From NCBI RefSeq assembly GCF_018688455.1, contig NZ_CP061319.1:434001-498000 (forward strand): a stretch of DNA of 64,000 bases, written 5' to 3'. Shown piece after piece: positions 42,237 to 51,429 of the stretch. The first letter of the stretch is position 1. Each line of letters begins with the position of its first letter. The position numbers and the translations under genes are program-made. A model generated the notes under the pieces. It had not been told where the DNA came from and ran no database searches. It was given only the letters and a program-made list of their open reading frames with translations. Source of the DNA: Polynucleobacter sp. AM-7D1. Its GTDB lineage: Bacteria > Pseudomonadota > Gammaproteobacteria > Burkholderiales > Burkholderiaceae.

Positions 42237-43022
42237 ATGTCATTAGCCGATAAACCTTATATAGACCCTAGCGAAATTGCTCTTGAGGGTTCGGCTGCAC
42301 AACGCTTTAAAGATTCCAGTCATGCTTTTTGGTCTGGCATTCGTGATGCAGCAGGAGCCCCAGCTATGGTCTTGTTTGCAGGTATGGTGGGTTTTGGTGC
42401 GATGGGCAAAACGAATGGTATGGATGTCTGGTTTACCGGCGCCACCAGTTTCTTGATGTTTGCATTGCCTGGTCAGGTGGTATTGCTAGAGATGGCTATA
42501 ACAGGATCTTCACTGCTAGCTATTGCATTGGCAGTGACTTTGACGTCTACGCGCTTTATCACGATGACTGTGACGCTCTTTCCTCAGTTTCATGAAAAAG
42601 ATCGAAATCACGGTCTATATGCTTCGGTTCATCTGCTAGCAATGACAGCATGGGCAATTTCGATGCGAGAGTTTCAGACTATTGAGGCAAAGCATCGATT
42701 GAGTTATTTCATGGGTCTTGGCCTCTTGTGTTGGCTGATCTCAGTGCCCGGTACTATTTTGGGTTACTACTTGGCCGGTATGGTGCCTCCAGCCATTACG
42801 CTTGGTTTAGTTTTTATTAATCCTTTATTCTTTTTGCTCACCTTTACTGAAGTAAAGGTCTGGATTAATCGAATTGCTATTGGTCTGGGATTTGTACTGG
42901 GTCCATTTTTCTTTATTTTGGATCGCGATACGAGCTTGCTGACCACTGGTTTAGTCGCTGGAACTGTTGCCTATTTATTTGATCGCAAAGTGTTGCGTAA
43001 GAAAGCAGGGGTAATAGGCTAA
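42237..43022 (+). CDS. azlC: AzlC family branched-chain amino acid exporter subunit
   Basis: AzlC works with AzlD to export branched-chain amino acids and analogues. The 261-residue product is a polytopic membrane protein with several hydrophobic helices. It has the typical early motif FWSGIRDAAGAPAMVLFAGM, and TLTSTRFITMTVTLFPQF in the middle. It overlaps azlD by one base (TAATG), so the two are coupled. The substrate is inferred from the family. Confidence 0.9.
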   Translation: MSLADKPYIDPSEIALEGSAAQRFKDSSHAFWSGIRDAAGAPAMVLFAGMVGFGAMGKTNGMDVWFTGATSFLMFALPGQVVLLEMAITGSSLLAIALAVTLTSTRFITMTVTLFPQFHEKDRNHGLYASVHLLAMTAWAISMREFQTIEAKHRLSYFMGLGLLCWLISVPGTILGYYLAGMVPPAITLGLVFINPLFFLLTFTEVKVWINRIAIGLGFVLGPFFFILDRDTSLLTTGLVAGTVAYLFDRKVLRKKAGVIG

Positions 43023-43363
43023 TGAATACCGCTCTTCAAGGCTGGGGTTTATGGATTGCCTTAGCTGGCGCTACCCTTGGAACTTATTTTTGCCGTGCCA
43101 TTGGTGTTTTGCTCGCAAAAAAAATTAACCAAGACAGTGAAATCTTTCGTTGGCTTGCCGCAGTAACCTATGCCATGGTTGCAGCTTTAGTAGTCAGAAT
43201 GGTCTTGATGCCAATTGGCCTATTAGCAACTGTTCCTGTATGGATTCGAATTCTGATTTGCCTTCTCAGTTTGGGTGTAATGGTTTCTAAGCCAACCCAC
43301 CGCCTCGTTCCAGCCCTATTGACTGGAACGCTTCTGATGTTAGCTTACGGCGTTATACGCTAA
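43022..43363 (+). CDS. azlD: AzlD family branched-chain amino acid exporter subunit
   Basis: The 113-residue product has four hydrophobic helices and the AzlD pattern GTYFCRAIGVLLAKKI with a later VTYAMVAALVVRMV. It is the small partner of AzlC. Its ATG overlaps the azlC stop by one base. It ends 21 bases before the convergent FAD/Fe-S gene. Confidence 0.9.
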   Translation: MNTALQGWGLWIALAGATLGTYFCRAIGVLLAKKINQDSEIFRWLAAVTYAMVAALVVRMVLMPIGLLATVPVWIRILICLLSLGVMVSKPTHRLVPALLTGTLLMLAYGVIR

Positions 43364-43384
43364 GCAAATCTTAAGTAGTTTGAT

Positions 43385-46300
43385 TCAAAGATGGGCAGCC
43401 AAAATTTTAGCAATGTGTACTGCATCTCTTTGTGTGCCATCGGCAATCTGGTGGCGACAGCTTGTCCCATCTGCAACAACCCAACTATCCGGTGCTTTCC
43501 GTATCGCTGGTAATAGGCTTGCTTCAGCCATTTGTTTGGATACTTCAATGTGCTCAGCTTCATAACCAAAGCTACCTGCCATGCCGCAGCAGGATGACTC
43601 AATCAGCTTGGGTTCAGCATTCGGGATTAACTTCAAGAGCTCCATCGCCGGTGTTACAGCAGCAAATGATTTTTGATGGCAATGACCATGAAATAAGACT
43701 GGACGGGATGCTGGCTTTAATTGAAGTTGAAGTTTTCCACTCTTTGCTTCTTGAGCTAAAAATTCTTCTAAGAGTTGCACATACTTGCTTACTGTCACTG
43801 CACGCTCACCAAAGCCCATGACTAAAGCCTCATCTTTTAAGGTGAATAGGCAAGAAGGCTCTAGACCAATGATGGGAATATTTTTTTCTGCAAATGGCGC
43901 AAGATGATTTACCAATTCATCTAAGCTAGCTTTGGCTTTGTCGACCATGCCGGCGGCTAAATAGGTACGGCCACAGCAAAATTCCTTGGAACACGTATTT
44001 GGTGTGGAGTCTGCCTTTTCCTTGGCCAAGCTCTTCTGTGGAATATGAACACGATATCCGGCAGCCTTCAGTACCGCAAGTGCGGCTTGTAAATTCTCAT
44101 CCTCAAAGTAGGCATTGAAGGTATCTGCCAACAGTACAACGCCTTTATTGCCCTTATCATCATCTTGACTGAGTTCAGCCGGGGTAAATTGATAAGGTGC
44201 AATTGCATTCTGATTACTCCAGAATGTTTTTGCTTTCCAGATCGGCAAACTTCTTTGTGCAGAGATGCCCATGATCCATTCTTGTAATTTAGCAATCGGG
44301 GCAATGTGATTTCGTAGATTGAGTAGCGCAGGCAAACCAGGAATGCTGCTAATAATGGGCGCATATTTCGGTAGATAGGCAACAGCTAGATCTCGTAATG
44401 AGTGCCCAACCCGTTTTTTGTAGGCTGACAAAAACTCAATCTTCATCTTCGCCATATCGACGCCAGTAGGGCATTCACGGCGGCAGGCCTTGCAGCTCAC
44501 ACAGAGCTCCATCACTTCCTTAATAGCATCACTTCCAAGGGGTGAACTTTCATCTTTGATATCCAATTGATTGGAGAGTGCGAGACGTAAGGTATTAGCG
44601 CGACCACGGGTGAGGTGTTTTTCATCGCGAGTCACGCGGTAACTTGGGCACATTACTTCCGCATCAAATTTACGGCAGTGACCATTGTTGTTGCACATCT
44701 CCACTGCTTTGGCTAAGCCCATTGCTGGGTCGCCGCCAGTACCCGGCGCACTGGTCTCTTCAGTGACTGGATTATTTTGTACGTTCCAAGCAGACCAATC
44801 TAAAGCGGGTTGAAGCGGAATGACCTTATAGCTTGGTGGGAAGCGGAAGTTGCTTGCATCATCCATCTTGGGTGGATTAACAATCTTGCCGGGATTAAAT
44901 AAGCCACTCGGATCAAACTCATGCTTAATCTCTGCAAGTGCTTCAGTAATCTTGGGGCCAAATTGCCAAGAGATCCATTCGCCACGGCAGAGTCCATCGC
45001 CGTGCTCACCACTATAGGCACCTTTATATTTGCGCACCAATGCAGATGCCTCTTCAGCAACGGCACGCATTTTTTGTGCGCCATCACGGCGCATGTCCAA
45101 TATAGGGCGTACGTGGAGCGTACCTACTGAAGCATGTGCATACCAAGTGCCTCGTGAACCATATTTAGAAAATACATCTGTGAGTGCTTGGGTGTATTCA
45201 GCAAGGCTCTCGAGTGGGACTGCGCAGTCTTCGATAAAGCTCACTGGCTTGCCATCACCTTTAAGGCTCATCATGATATTTAAGCCGGCCTTACGCACTT
45301 CCCATAAATTCTTTTGCAAGCCGGCATCAGGCATCGCAACTACAGAACCGGGCAGACCTAGATCACCCATCAGGCTCTGCAAAGACTTTAGTTTCTCGAG
45401 CAAGGGCGCGTGCGCTTCACCAGAGAACTCCACCAATAAGATTGCTTCAGGAGTGGGGCCGCTAGCATCAATGAGAGCAGTCTCAATGGTTTTCTTAAAG
45501 CTGGGGTTGTGACGCGCTAAATCAATCATGGTGCGATCGACTAATTCAACTGCAGTGGGCCCAAGTTTGACGATATGCTGCGCGCTATCCATTGCCTTGA
45601 AGAAGCTTGCAAAGTTCACTACTCCAAGCACTTTATGTTGTGGCAAGGGTGCCAACTTCAACTCAAGTGATTTGAAATATGCCAAAGTGCCTTCGCTACC
45701 CACCAACAGGTGTGCTAAATTCACGCTGCCATCTTGAGTGTAGGGGCGTTCGCTTTGTGGATGAAAGACATCCAGGTTGTATCCAGCAACACGACGCAGC
45801 ACTTTAGGGAAGTGCGCTTCGATTTCGGGTTGAAGGCTATTCGCCAAACCTTTTACAAAGTCACCGAGTTGTTTTGCTGCGCCAGAGCTATTGGCGTAAT
45901 TTCCAAAGCTTGCTACTTGCCCGTTGGCTAACCAAGTATCAATACCCAAAACGTTGTGCACCATGTTTCCATAGGCGATAGAGCGACTGCCGCAAGAGTT
46001 ATTGCCTGCCATGCCGCCGATGGTTGCTTGACCAGCAGTAGAGACGTCTACCGGATACCAGAGTCCATGAGGCTTGAGTGCAGCATTGAGGTGATCTAAA
46101 ACAATGCCAGGCTCCACTACTGCAGTTGCTTTTTCTGGATCCGCATGTAGAAGCTTGCGAAAATATTTTGTGTTGTCGATGACGAGTGCAGTACCGGTGG
46201 TTTGACCGCACTGACTGGTGCCACCTCCGCGAGGCAAAACTGGCACACCCAAATCAGCTGCAATCTGAATAGCTGTCGCAATATCTTCAGCAGTTTTGGG

Positions 46301-46471
46301 AACAAAGACAGCAACTGGCATGGCTTGATAAATTGAAGCATCTGTTGCATAACGTCCGCGACTAGCCATATCGGTCATAACTTCACCAGAGGTTTCTTGC
46401 CTGAGGCGCTTAGCTAACTCTGCCTTGTTGGCAACGAATTCTGGAAGAGGGAAATCGAGTGGCTTGTTCAT
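43385..46471 (-). CDS. Fused FAD-linked / Fe-S 2-hydroxyacid dehydrogenase
   Basis: The 1028-residue product joins a GlcD/Dld-type FAD domain with a GlcF/GlpC-type Fe-S part. Residues about 45-200 form the FAD-binding fold (PVLPRGGGTSQCGQTTGTAL, GMAGNNSCGSRSIAYG), and about 240-540 the FAD-oxidase C domain (ASVGTLHVRP, YSGEHGDGLCRGEW). The Fe-S part has CVSCKACRRECPTGV near residue 660, then CCG-type domains (FCCGRTYLAAG, GHCHQKSF, ESSCCGMAGSFGYE). Such fusions oxidise D-lactate, glycolate or other D-2-hydroxyacids at the membrane. The adjacent aminotransferase and GlcG-like gene make glycolate a good candidate. It overlaps the GntR gene by four bases. Confidence 0.92.
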   Translation of the reverse strand: MNKPLDFPLPEFVANKAELAKRLRQETSGEVMTDMASRGRYATDASIYQAMPVAVFVPKTAEDIATAIQIAADLGVPVLPRGGGTSQCGQTTGTALVIDNTKYFRKLLHADPEKATAVVEPGIVLDHLNAALKPHGLWYPVDVSTAGQATIGGMAGNNSCGSRSIAYGNMVHNVLGIDTWLANGQVASFGNYANSSGAAKQLGDFVKGLANSLQPEIEAHFPKVLRRVAGYNLDVFHPQSERPYTQDGSVNLAHLLVGSEGTLAYFKSLELKLAPLPQHKVLGVVNFASFFKAMDSAQHIVKLGPTAVELVDRTMIDLARHNPSFKKTIETALIDASGPTPEAILLVEFSGEAHAPLLEKLKSLQSLMGDLGLPGSVVAMPDAGLQKNLWEVRKAGLNIMMSLKGDGKPVSFIEDCAVPLESLAEYTQALTDVFSKYGSRGTWYAHASVGTLHVRPILDMRRDGAQKMRAVAEEASALVRKYKGAYSGEHGDGLCRGEWISWQFGPKITEALAEIKHEFDPSGLFNPGKIVNPPKMDDASNFRFPPSYKVIPLQPALDWSAWNVQNNPVTEETSAPGTGGDPAMGLAKAVEMCNNNGHCRKFDAEVMCPSYRVTRDEKHLTRGRANTLRLALSNQLDIKDESSPLGSDAIKEVMELCVSCKACRRECPTGVDMAKMKIEFLSAYKKRVGHSLRDLAVAYLPKYAPIISSIPGLPALLNLRNHIAPIAKLQEWIMGISAQRSLPIWKAKTFWSNQNAIAPYQFTPAELSQDDDKGNKGVVLLADTFNAYFEDENLQAALAVLKAAGYRVHIPQKSLAKEKADSTPNTCSKEFCCGRTYLAAGMVDKAKASLDELVNHLAPFAEKNIPIIGLEPSCLFTLKDEALVMGFGERAVTVSKYVQLLEEFLAQEAKSGKLQLQLKPASRPVLFHGHCHQKSFAAVTPAMELLKLIPNAEPKLIESSCCGMAGSFGYEAEHIEVSKQMAEASLLPAIRKAPDSWVVADGTSCRHQIADGTQRDAVHIAKILAAHL

Positions 46472-47151
46472 GCTGCAACTTTCTGTTTGGATTCTGAGTC
46501 AACTAATTGGATCACTACATCACGTTTATTCATCACGTGCTGCATCATGACTTTGCGCATGCGTGTGCTATCGCGAGCCTTTAATGCGTCTAACATTTCT
46601 TGATGTTCGCCCACTGCCTTCTCCCACTTCACGCCATCTTGGTTGGAGCGAAAGCGCAGTGCCTCAATTCGGGCATTGACTTGGGTAAAAAGCTGACTCA
46701 AGACGGGATTGTTTGCCGCTTTATTAATGGCCTGGTGAATCTTGAGATTGAGTTGGTAGTAGCTCGAGAGATCTCTGCGAGCATACGAGGCCATCATTTC
46801 ATATTGGAGTGCTTCCAGTTCAATAAGAGCTTGATTGCTAATGTTTTGCGCTGCTAGTTCTCCGGAGTAGCCCTCTAAGTTCGCAATCACATCAAAGGTG
46901 TGAAGGATGTCATCCCGCGTGAGTTGTACTGCAATCGCTCCGCGGTTGGCAATCAGCTCTACCAGCCCATCCGCTGCCAAACGTCGAATTGCCTCACGAA
47001 TAGGGGTGCGTGACACGTTGAGCTGTTCTGCTAATTCACGTTCATTCAATTTGCTCCCCGGCGTAATGGCGCCCTCTACCAATAAAGCTCGCAGCTTTTG
47101 GAAGGTGACCTCGTGCAGGTTTTGGGTATTTGGGGGTGCAGTGAGCATCAT
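46468..47151 (-). CDS. GntR/FCD-family transcriptional regulator
   Basis: The 227-residue product has a winged helix (EVTFQKLRALLVEGAITPGS, then LNERELAEQLNVSRTPIREA) and an FCD ligand domain with metal-type histidines (LKIHQAINKAANNP, VGEHQEMLDALKA). FCD regulators often sense 2-hydroxyacids or related carboxylates. I chose ATG 47151, with AAGG about eight bases upstream, over a start at 47196 that would add an unlike tail. It is the first gene of the minus-strand unit and probably regulates both the dehydrogenase and the divergent aminotransferase. Confidence 0.92.
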   Translation of the reverse strand: MMLTAPPNTQNLHEVTFQKLRALLVEGAITPGSKLNERELAEQLNVSRTPIREAIRRLAADGLVELIANRGAIAVQLTRDDILHTFDVIANLEGYSGELAAQNISNQALIELEALQYEMMASYARRDLSSYYQLNLKIHQAINKAANNPVLSQLFTQVNARIEALRFRSNQDGVKWEKAVGEHQEMLDALKARDSTRMRKVMMQHVMNKRDVVIQLVDSESKQKVAA

Positions 47152-47165
47152 TTGGAATGCCTTAA

Positions 47166-47180
47166 TTTTGTATACATATT
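47166..47180. promoter_or_regulatory. Possible GntR/FCD operator near the gntR start
   Basis: TTTTGTATACATATT has a GTATAC palindrome core, matching the TTGTATACAA-type site of FCD regulators. It lies about 15 bases upstream of the gntR ATG, suited to autoregulation. Confidence 0.5.
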
Positions 47181-47246
47181 TACTATAACCTATCAATAGC
47201 TTTAAATAACGCTATAAATTGCTTATTTTTCACTTATTTGAAAATT

Positions 47247-47262
47247 ATTTTGCATACAAAAT
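47247..47262. promoter_or_regulatory. Possible GntR/FCD operator upstream of the aminotransferase
   Basis: ATTTTGCATACAAAAT has six-base perfect arms (ATTTTG and CAAAAT) around CATA. It lies about 70 bases before the aminotransferase ATG and resembles the site near 47166, as expected for a shared regulator of divergent units. Confidence 0.55.
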
Positions 47263-47330
47263 TGTAAATTACCAAAAAGTACCTTACACTGGCCAGCAAG
47301 ATTAACAACAAAAACCAAGCGAGACTCAGC

Positions 47331-48515
47331 ATGCTAAAACTAGATAACCACCTCTCAGGGCGTCATTTTTTACATATTCCTGGCCCAAGCCCAGTGCCAT
47401 CCCGCATCCTGCGGGCAATCAGCTATCAAACGATTGATCACCGTGGACCTGAATTTGGTCAGTTTGGTCTCAAGGTTTTGGATGGTATTAAAAAGATTTT
47501 TAAAACTGAGCAACCAGTCATTGTTTACTCAGCCTCTGGAACGGGTTCATGGGAGGGGGCTTTGGTTAACGTCCTCAATCCTGGCGACAAGGTGCTCTTT
47601 TATGAAACCGGTCAGTTTGCTAATTTGTGGCGCGCTTTGGGTAAGCGTCTTGGTTTGGATGTTGAGGTGGTGACTAAGCCTGGTCAAGATACTTGGCGCT
47701 GGGGTGTTGATGCATCAGTCATTGAAGAGCGCTTACGTAAAGACACTGGCCATGAAATCAAGGCGGTTTGTGTAGTTCATAACGAAACCTCCACGGGTGT
47801 AACTTCGAACATTGCCGCAGTTCGCAAGGCAATTGATTCTCTCAAACACCCAGCGCTATTGTTGGTTGATAGCGTTTCTGGTTTGGGTTCTGCAGACTAC
47901 GAGCACGACAAATGGGGTGCGGACGTTACCGTGTCTGGCTCACAAAAAGGATTAATGCTGCCTCCAGGCATTGGCTTTAATGCCTTGTCAGCACGCGCAA
48001 TTGAAGTTAGTAAAACAAACAAGATGTCTAAGGCCTATTGGGCTTGGGATGAGATCTTGGAGTCGAACAAAACAGGTTATTGGCCAACCACTCCGAGCAC
48101 GAATTTGATGTATGGCTTACATGAGGCTTTGGACATGATGATGGCTGAAGGATTAGACAATATCTTTGCTCGCCACCAGCGTCTTGCGGCTGCTTGCCGT
48201 GAAGCGGTAAATGCTTGGGGCCTAGAAGTCCAGTGCCAAGATAAAGATTGCTACTCGCCAGTACTCACTTGTATTGCTACACCAGAAGGTATGGATGCGG
48301 ATGTTCTGCGTAAGCATGCTCTGGAGAAGTTCAATTTATCCCTGGGTACAGGTCTTGGAAAAATTAAAGGTAAGGCCTTCCGTATTGGCCATTTGGGTGA
48401 TTGCAATGAGCTTAGTCTGATGGCTGCACTCAGTGGGGTGGAGATGAGTTTGGGCGCGATGGGCTATAAGCCTAAGGCAAGCGGTGTTGTTGCCGCCCAA
48501 GAATTTCTAAAATAA
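47331..48515 (+). CDS. Alanine/serine-glyoxylate aminotransferase family enzyme
   Basis: The 394-residue product is a PLP class V aminotransferase with GPSPVPSRILRAISYQTIDH at the N-terminus, SASGTGSWEGAL in the phosphate-binding region, Asp180 in LLVDSVSGLG and the PLP Lys206 in SGSQKGLMLPPG. Alanine- and serine-glyoxylate enzymes share this pattern. They turn glyoxylate into glycine, which would follow oxidation of glycolate by the divergent FAD/Fe-S enzyme. The donor (alanine or serine) cannot be read directly. The start lies 180 bases from that of the GntR regulator. Confidence 0.92.
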   Translation: MLKLDNHLSGRHFLHIPGPSPVPSRILRAISYQTIDHRGPEFGQFGLKVLDGIKKIFKTEQPVIVYSASGTGSWEGALVNVLNPGDKVLFYETGQFANLWRALGKRLGLDVEVVTKPGQDTWRWGVDASVIEERLRKDTGHEIKAVCVVHNETSTGVTSNIAAVRKAIDSLKHPALLLVDSVSGLGSADYEHDKWGADVTVSGSQKGLMLPPGIGFNALSARAIEVSKTNKMSKAYWAWDEILESNKTGYWPTTPSTNLMYGLHEALDMMMAEGLDNIFARHQRLAAACREAVNAWGLEVQCQDKDCYSPVLTCIATPEGMDADVLRKHALEKFNLSLGTGLGKIKGKAFRIGHLGDCNELSLMAALSGVEMSLGAMGYKPKASGVVAAQEFLK

Positions 48516-48535
48516 TCAGTAAGTTGGGTGTAAAT

Positions 48536-48571
48536 GGGGTGTCGGCTGGAGAATCTATCGGCCAACACCCC
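48536..48571 (+). terminator. Possible terminator after the aminotransferase
   Basis: GGGGTGTCGGC pairs with the complementary GCCAACACCCC (one mismatch) around an 11-14 base loop, 20 bases after the stop. The run after it is only CTTATAATT, so it may be a weak terminator or a leader structure of the next gene. Confidence 0.45.
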
Positions 48572-48641
48572 TTATAATTCAAGTACTTATATAGATAGTA
48601 CTTTCATCAAATAAAACATATTCGAGACAGAAAGATTTCAC

Positions 48642-49049
48642 ATGTTGGCAACTAAACCATATTTAACCCAGGCTGATGTTCAAAAGATTTTGGATGCAGC
48701 AGATAAGCATGCTGCAGCAAATAACTGGGCAGTGACTATCTGTGTCTGTGATGATGGCGGGCATGTATTGGGATTAACGCGTCGTGATGGTTGTGCCCCT
48801 GTCTCTGCTTACATCGCTCAAGAAAAAGCGCGTACTGCTGCGATGGGTAAACGCGAGAGCCGTGTTTACGAAGAAATTATTAATAACGGACGCTTTTCCT
48901 TTTTATCTGCCCCACATATTTCGGGCATGTTGGAAGGTGGTGTCAATATCGAGGTAAATGGGTTTACCATCGGCGCAGTCGGCGTTTCCGGCGTTAAATC
49001 GACTGAGGATGCCGAAACCGCGAAGGCCGGCATTGCAGCCATTCTGTAA
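48642..49049 (+). CDS. GlcG/HbpS-family protein
   Basis: The 135-residue product has the GlcG/HbpS pattern: a helical start, then AVTICVCDDGGHVLGLTRRD, IAQEKARTAA and the C-terminal GAVGVSGVKSTEDAETAKAG. Members are linked with glycolate (glc) operons or bind haem or cobalamin; the biochemical role of GlcG is not settled. It lies after the glyoxylate aminotransferase and 6 bases before rhlE. The glycolate context favours a GlcG-type role. Confidence 0.85.
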   Translation: MLATKPYLTQADVQKILDAADKHAAANNWAVTICVCDDGGHVLGLTRRDGCAPVSAYIAQEKARTAAMGKRESRVYEEIINNGRFSFLSAPHISGMLEGGVNIEVNGFTIGAVGVSGVKSTEDAETAKAGIAAIL

Positions 49050-49055
49050 GTTACC

Positions 49056-50474
49056 TTGACAAATACTGTTCCTGAAATAAATTCCCCTACCGGCGCTACT
49101 GAGAGTAGCGCCACCCCAGCAACAATTACCTTTGCTGACTTTGGCTTAGATCCAAAGATTCAAAAAGCGGTATCTGAGCAGGGTTACAACACCCCAACTC
49201 CGATTCAAGCGCAATCTATTCCGCACGTTTTGGCGGGAAGTGATTTGATGGGCGCAGCCCAAACCGGCACCGGTAAGACGGCCGCTTTTGTGTTGCCGAT
49301 CATTCAAAAGATTTTGCGTCATGCAAGTAGTAGTGCTTCGCCAGCTCGTCACCCAATTCGTGCATTGGTACTAACGCCGACACGTGAGTTAGCTGTGCAG
49401 GTTGCCGAGAATGCAGCAAGCTATTCCAAGCACACTGATTTGCGTGCTGCCGTGGTGTACGGTGGCGTGGATATGAAAGAGCAAGTTGCTACATTGCGTA
49501 GTGGTGTAGAGATTTTGATTGCCACCCCAGGACGCTTGCTAGATCACATTGGCTCTAAAGTTGCCAATCTCTCCCAAGTAGAAATTTTGGTTTTAGATGA
49601 AGCAGATCGCATGTTAGATATGGGCTTCTTGCCCGACTTGCAGCGCATCATTGATTTGATTCCCGCGCAGCGCCAAACACTCTTGTTCTCAGCAACATTC
49701 TCGCCAGAGATTAAAAAATTAGCGCAAAGTTATTTGCGCACACCGGTTACTGTTGAAGTGGCACGCCAAAATGCCGCAGCCGATACCGTCAAGCAAGTAG
49801 TCCATATGGTAGCCAGTGAAGACAAGCAACGCGCGATTGTGAAAGTCCTTGAGGCGCGCACTCGTCAAGGTTTATCTCGCCAATGCATCATTTTTACAAA
49901 CAGCCGTTTAGGTTGTGCTCGATTAGCTCGTTCTTTGGAGCGCGATGGTATTAAAGCGGGCGCGATTCATGGTGATAAGAGTCAAGGTGAACGTACTCTC
50001 ACTTTAGATGCATTTAAATCTGGCGCGATTGAAGCTCTGGTAGCAACTGACGTAGCTGCACGTGGTTTAGATATTCCGTCGATGCCTTGCGTTATTAATC
50101 ATGAGCTGCCATTTAATGCGGAAGACTTTATTCACCGTATTGGTCGTACGGGTCGAGCAGGTAGCAAGGGTGATGCGATTGCATTGGTCGATGCCAGTGA
50201 AAAACGTTTACTCGACGATATTGAAAAGTTGATGAAACGCAAGTTGGATATCCAGCCTCTACCCGAAGGTAATCCTAGCTACGTTACTAGCAGAAGCTCA
50301 TCTAGATCAGATGCGCCAGCAAAAATGTCGGACCCATTTTTCTATAAGCCTTATGAGCCTAGCGCTGTCAATAAGTCATCATCAGGGGCTGGCAATCCTG
50401 AAGAGAAAAAAGTGGGTATTACGCCTGCAAGACCGGCTGTTGGTGCTTTGCTCGGTGGCTTTAAGAAGAAGTAA
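49056..50474 (+). CDS. rhlE: DEAD-box RNA helicase, RhlE-like
   Basis: The 472-residue product has all RNA-helicase motifs: a Q motif (YNTPTPIQAQSIP), Walker A AQTGTGKT, LTPTRELAVQ, VLDEADRMLDMGF, the SAT motif in LFSATFSPEI, and HRIGRTGRAG. The C-terminal tail is basic and proline/serine-rich, ending GGFKKK, typical for RNA binding. The start is TTG 49056; no better in-frame start precedes the Q motif. Its end overlaps the convergent gluQ gene by 14 bases. RhlE helicases act in RNA decay and ribosome assembly. Confidence 0.93.
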   Translation: MTNTVPEINSPTGATESSATPATITFADFGLDPKIQKAVSEQGYNTPTPIQAQSIPHVLAGSDLMGAAQTGTGKTAAFVLPIIQKILRHASSSASPARHPIRALVLTPTRELAVQVAENAASYSKHTDLRAAVVYGGVDMKEQVATLRSGVEILIATPGRLLDHIGSKVANLSQVEILVLDEADRMLDMGFLPDLQRIIDLIPAQRQTLLFSATFSPEIKKLAQSYLRTPVTVEVARQNAAADTVKQVVHMVASEDKQRAIVKVLEARTRQGLSRQCIIFTNSRLGCARLARSLERDGIKAGAIHGDKSQGERTLTLDAFKSGAIEALVATDVAARGLDIPSMPCVINHELPFNAEDFIHRIGRTGRAGSKGDAIALVDASEKRLLDDIEKLMKRKLDIQPLPEGNPSYVTSRSSSRSDAPAKMSDPFFYKPYEPSAVNKSSSGAGNPEEKKVGITPARPAVGALLGGFKKK

Positions 50475-51414
50475 TTTTTCTATTCCAAGCTTGGGTGGCA
50501 GCTAAAAGCCACTCAGCAATCGAAGTATCTTTTCCATTCGGAAGATCCCTCAATCCTAAATGCTCTCCAGCTTTGCGTAATTCTTGTAAAGCCTGTTGAG
50601 TATTCTCGGTATGAATGGCGCTTGCCAAAGTTTGCTTACTGAGTTTTTCACCATGCTCATCTAGCACTAGTGGTAGGTGCAAGTAGCTTGGTGCTGGATA
50701 TCCCAAAATACTTTGTAGATGTATTTGTCGTCCCGTGTTGTTGAGTAAATCTGCGCCACGCACAATATGAGTGATGCCTTGTTCAGCATCATCTACCACC
50801 ACGGCAAGTTGATAGGTGAATACGCCGTCCCGACGACGCAATACAAAATCCCCCACTTCTTGATTCAGGTTTTGACTTTGCTTCCCTAGGGCTAGATCTT
50901 CAAAATGAATACTGAGATCTGGGGGAAGGGCGAGCCTCCAGGCTGCTTCAACCGTAAAGATGTTTTCATCCTCATACAGGGGTATTTGTTGAGGGCGGCA
51001 GCTACCTGGGTAGACTATTTCTTGATTGCGAGGTGTGACTACACCACGAGCCTCTAGAGCGCTTGCAATGCTTTGCCTGGAACAGGTGCAGGGATAGATG
51101 GTTTGGAGCTCATTTAAGCGCTTTAGAGCCTTTTTATAGCGATCTTGGTGCTTGGATTGCCAGGTTGGCGCCTCGTCCCAGTTAAGGCCACAGGCAAGCA
51201 ATTGGCGTAGGATTTCTTGATCCGCCCCCGGAATGCAGCGGGGGGTATCTAAATCCTCGATTCTGATTAGCCATTTCCCTTGATTTTGTCGGGCATCCAA
51301 CCAGCTTCCTAGGGCGGCAACCAAGGATCCCGCATGAAGCGGGCCAGTAGGCGAGGGGGCAAAGCGCCCGCGATAGCCGTCAGCTGGGGGTGAGGGGTTT
51401 TTGAGGTTCGGCAC
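50461..51414 (-). CDS. gluQ: Glutamyl-Q tRNA(Asp) synthetase
   Basis: GluQ-RS attaches glutamate to queuosine-34 of tRNA-Asp. The 317-residue product is a short GluRS catalytic domain without the anticodon-binding part. It has APSPTGPLHAGSL (HIGH-like), WLIRIEDLDTPR, a CTCSR/YPGSCR cysteine set for zinc, and KLSKQTLAS (KMSKS-like). It starts with GTG. Having queG in the same region is a weak functional link through queuosine. It is divergent from dnaE (15 bases between starts). Confidence 0.93.
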   Translation of the reverse strand: MPNLKNPSPPADGYRGRFAPSPTGPLHAGSLVAALGSWLDARQNQGKWLIRIEDLDTPRCIPGADQEILRQLLACGLNWDEAPTWQSKHQDRYKKALKRLNELQTIYPCTCSRQSIASALEARGVVTPRNQEIVYPGSCRPQQIPLYEDENIFTVEAAWRLALPPDLSIHFEDLALGKQSQNLNQEVGDFVLRRRDGVFTYQLAVVVDDAEQGITHIVRGADLLNNTGRQIHLQSILGYPAPSYLHLPLVLDEHGEKLSKQTLASAIHTENTQQALQELRKAGEHLGLRDLPNGKDTSIAEWLLAATQAWNRKITSS

Positions 51415-51429
51415 AGCTAAAATGATCTC

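Noticed and set aside
43432-45737. Several antisense frames of 69-160 codons opposite the FAD/Fe-S gene
   Set aside because: They are shadows of a strongly supported 1028-codon gene whose motifs span the whole region.
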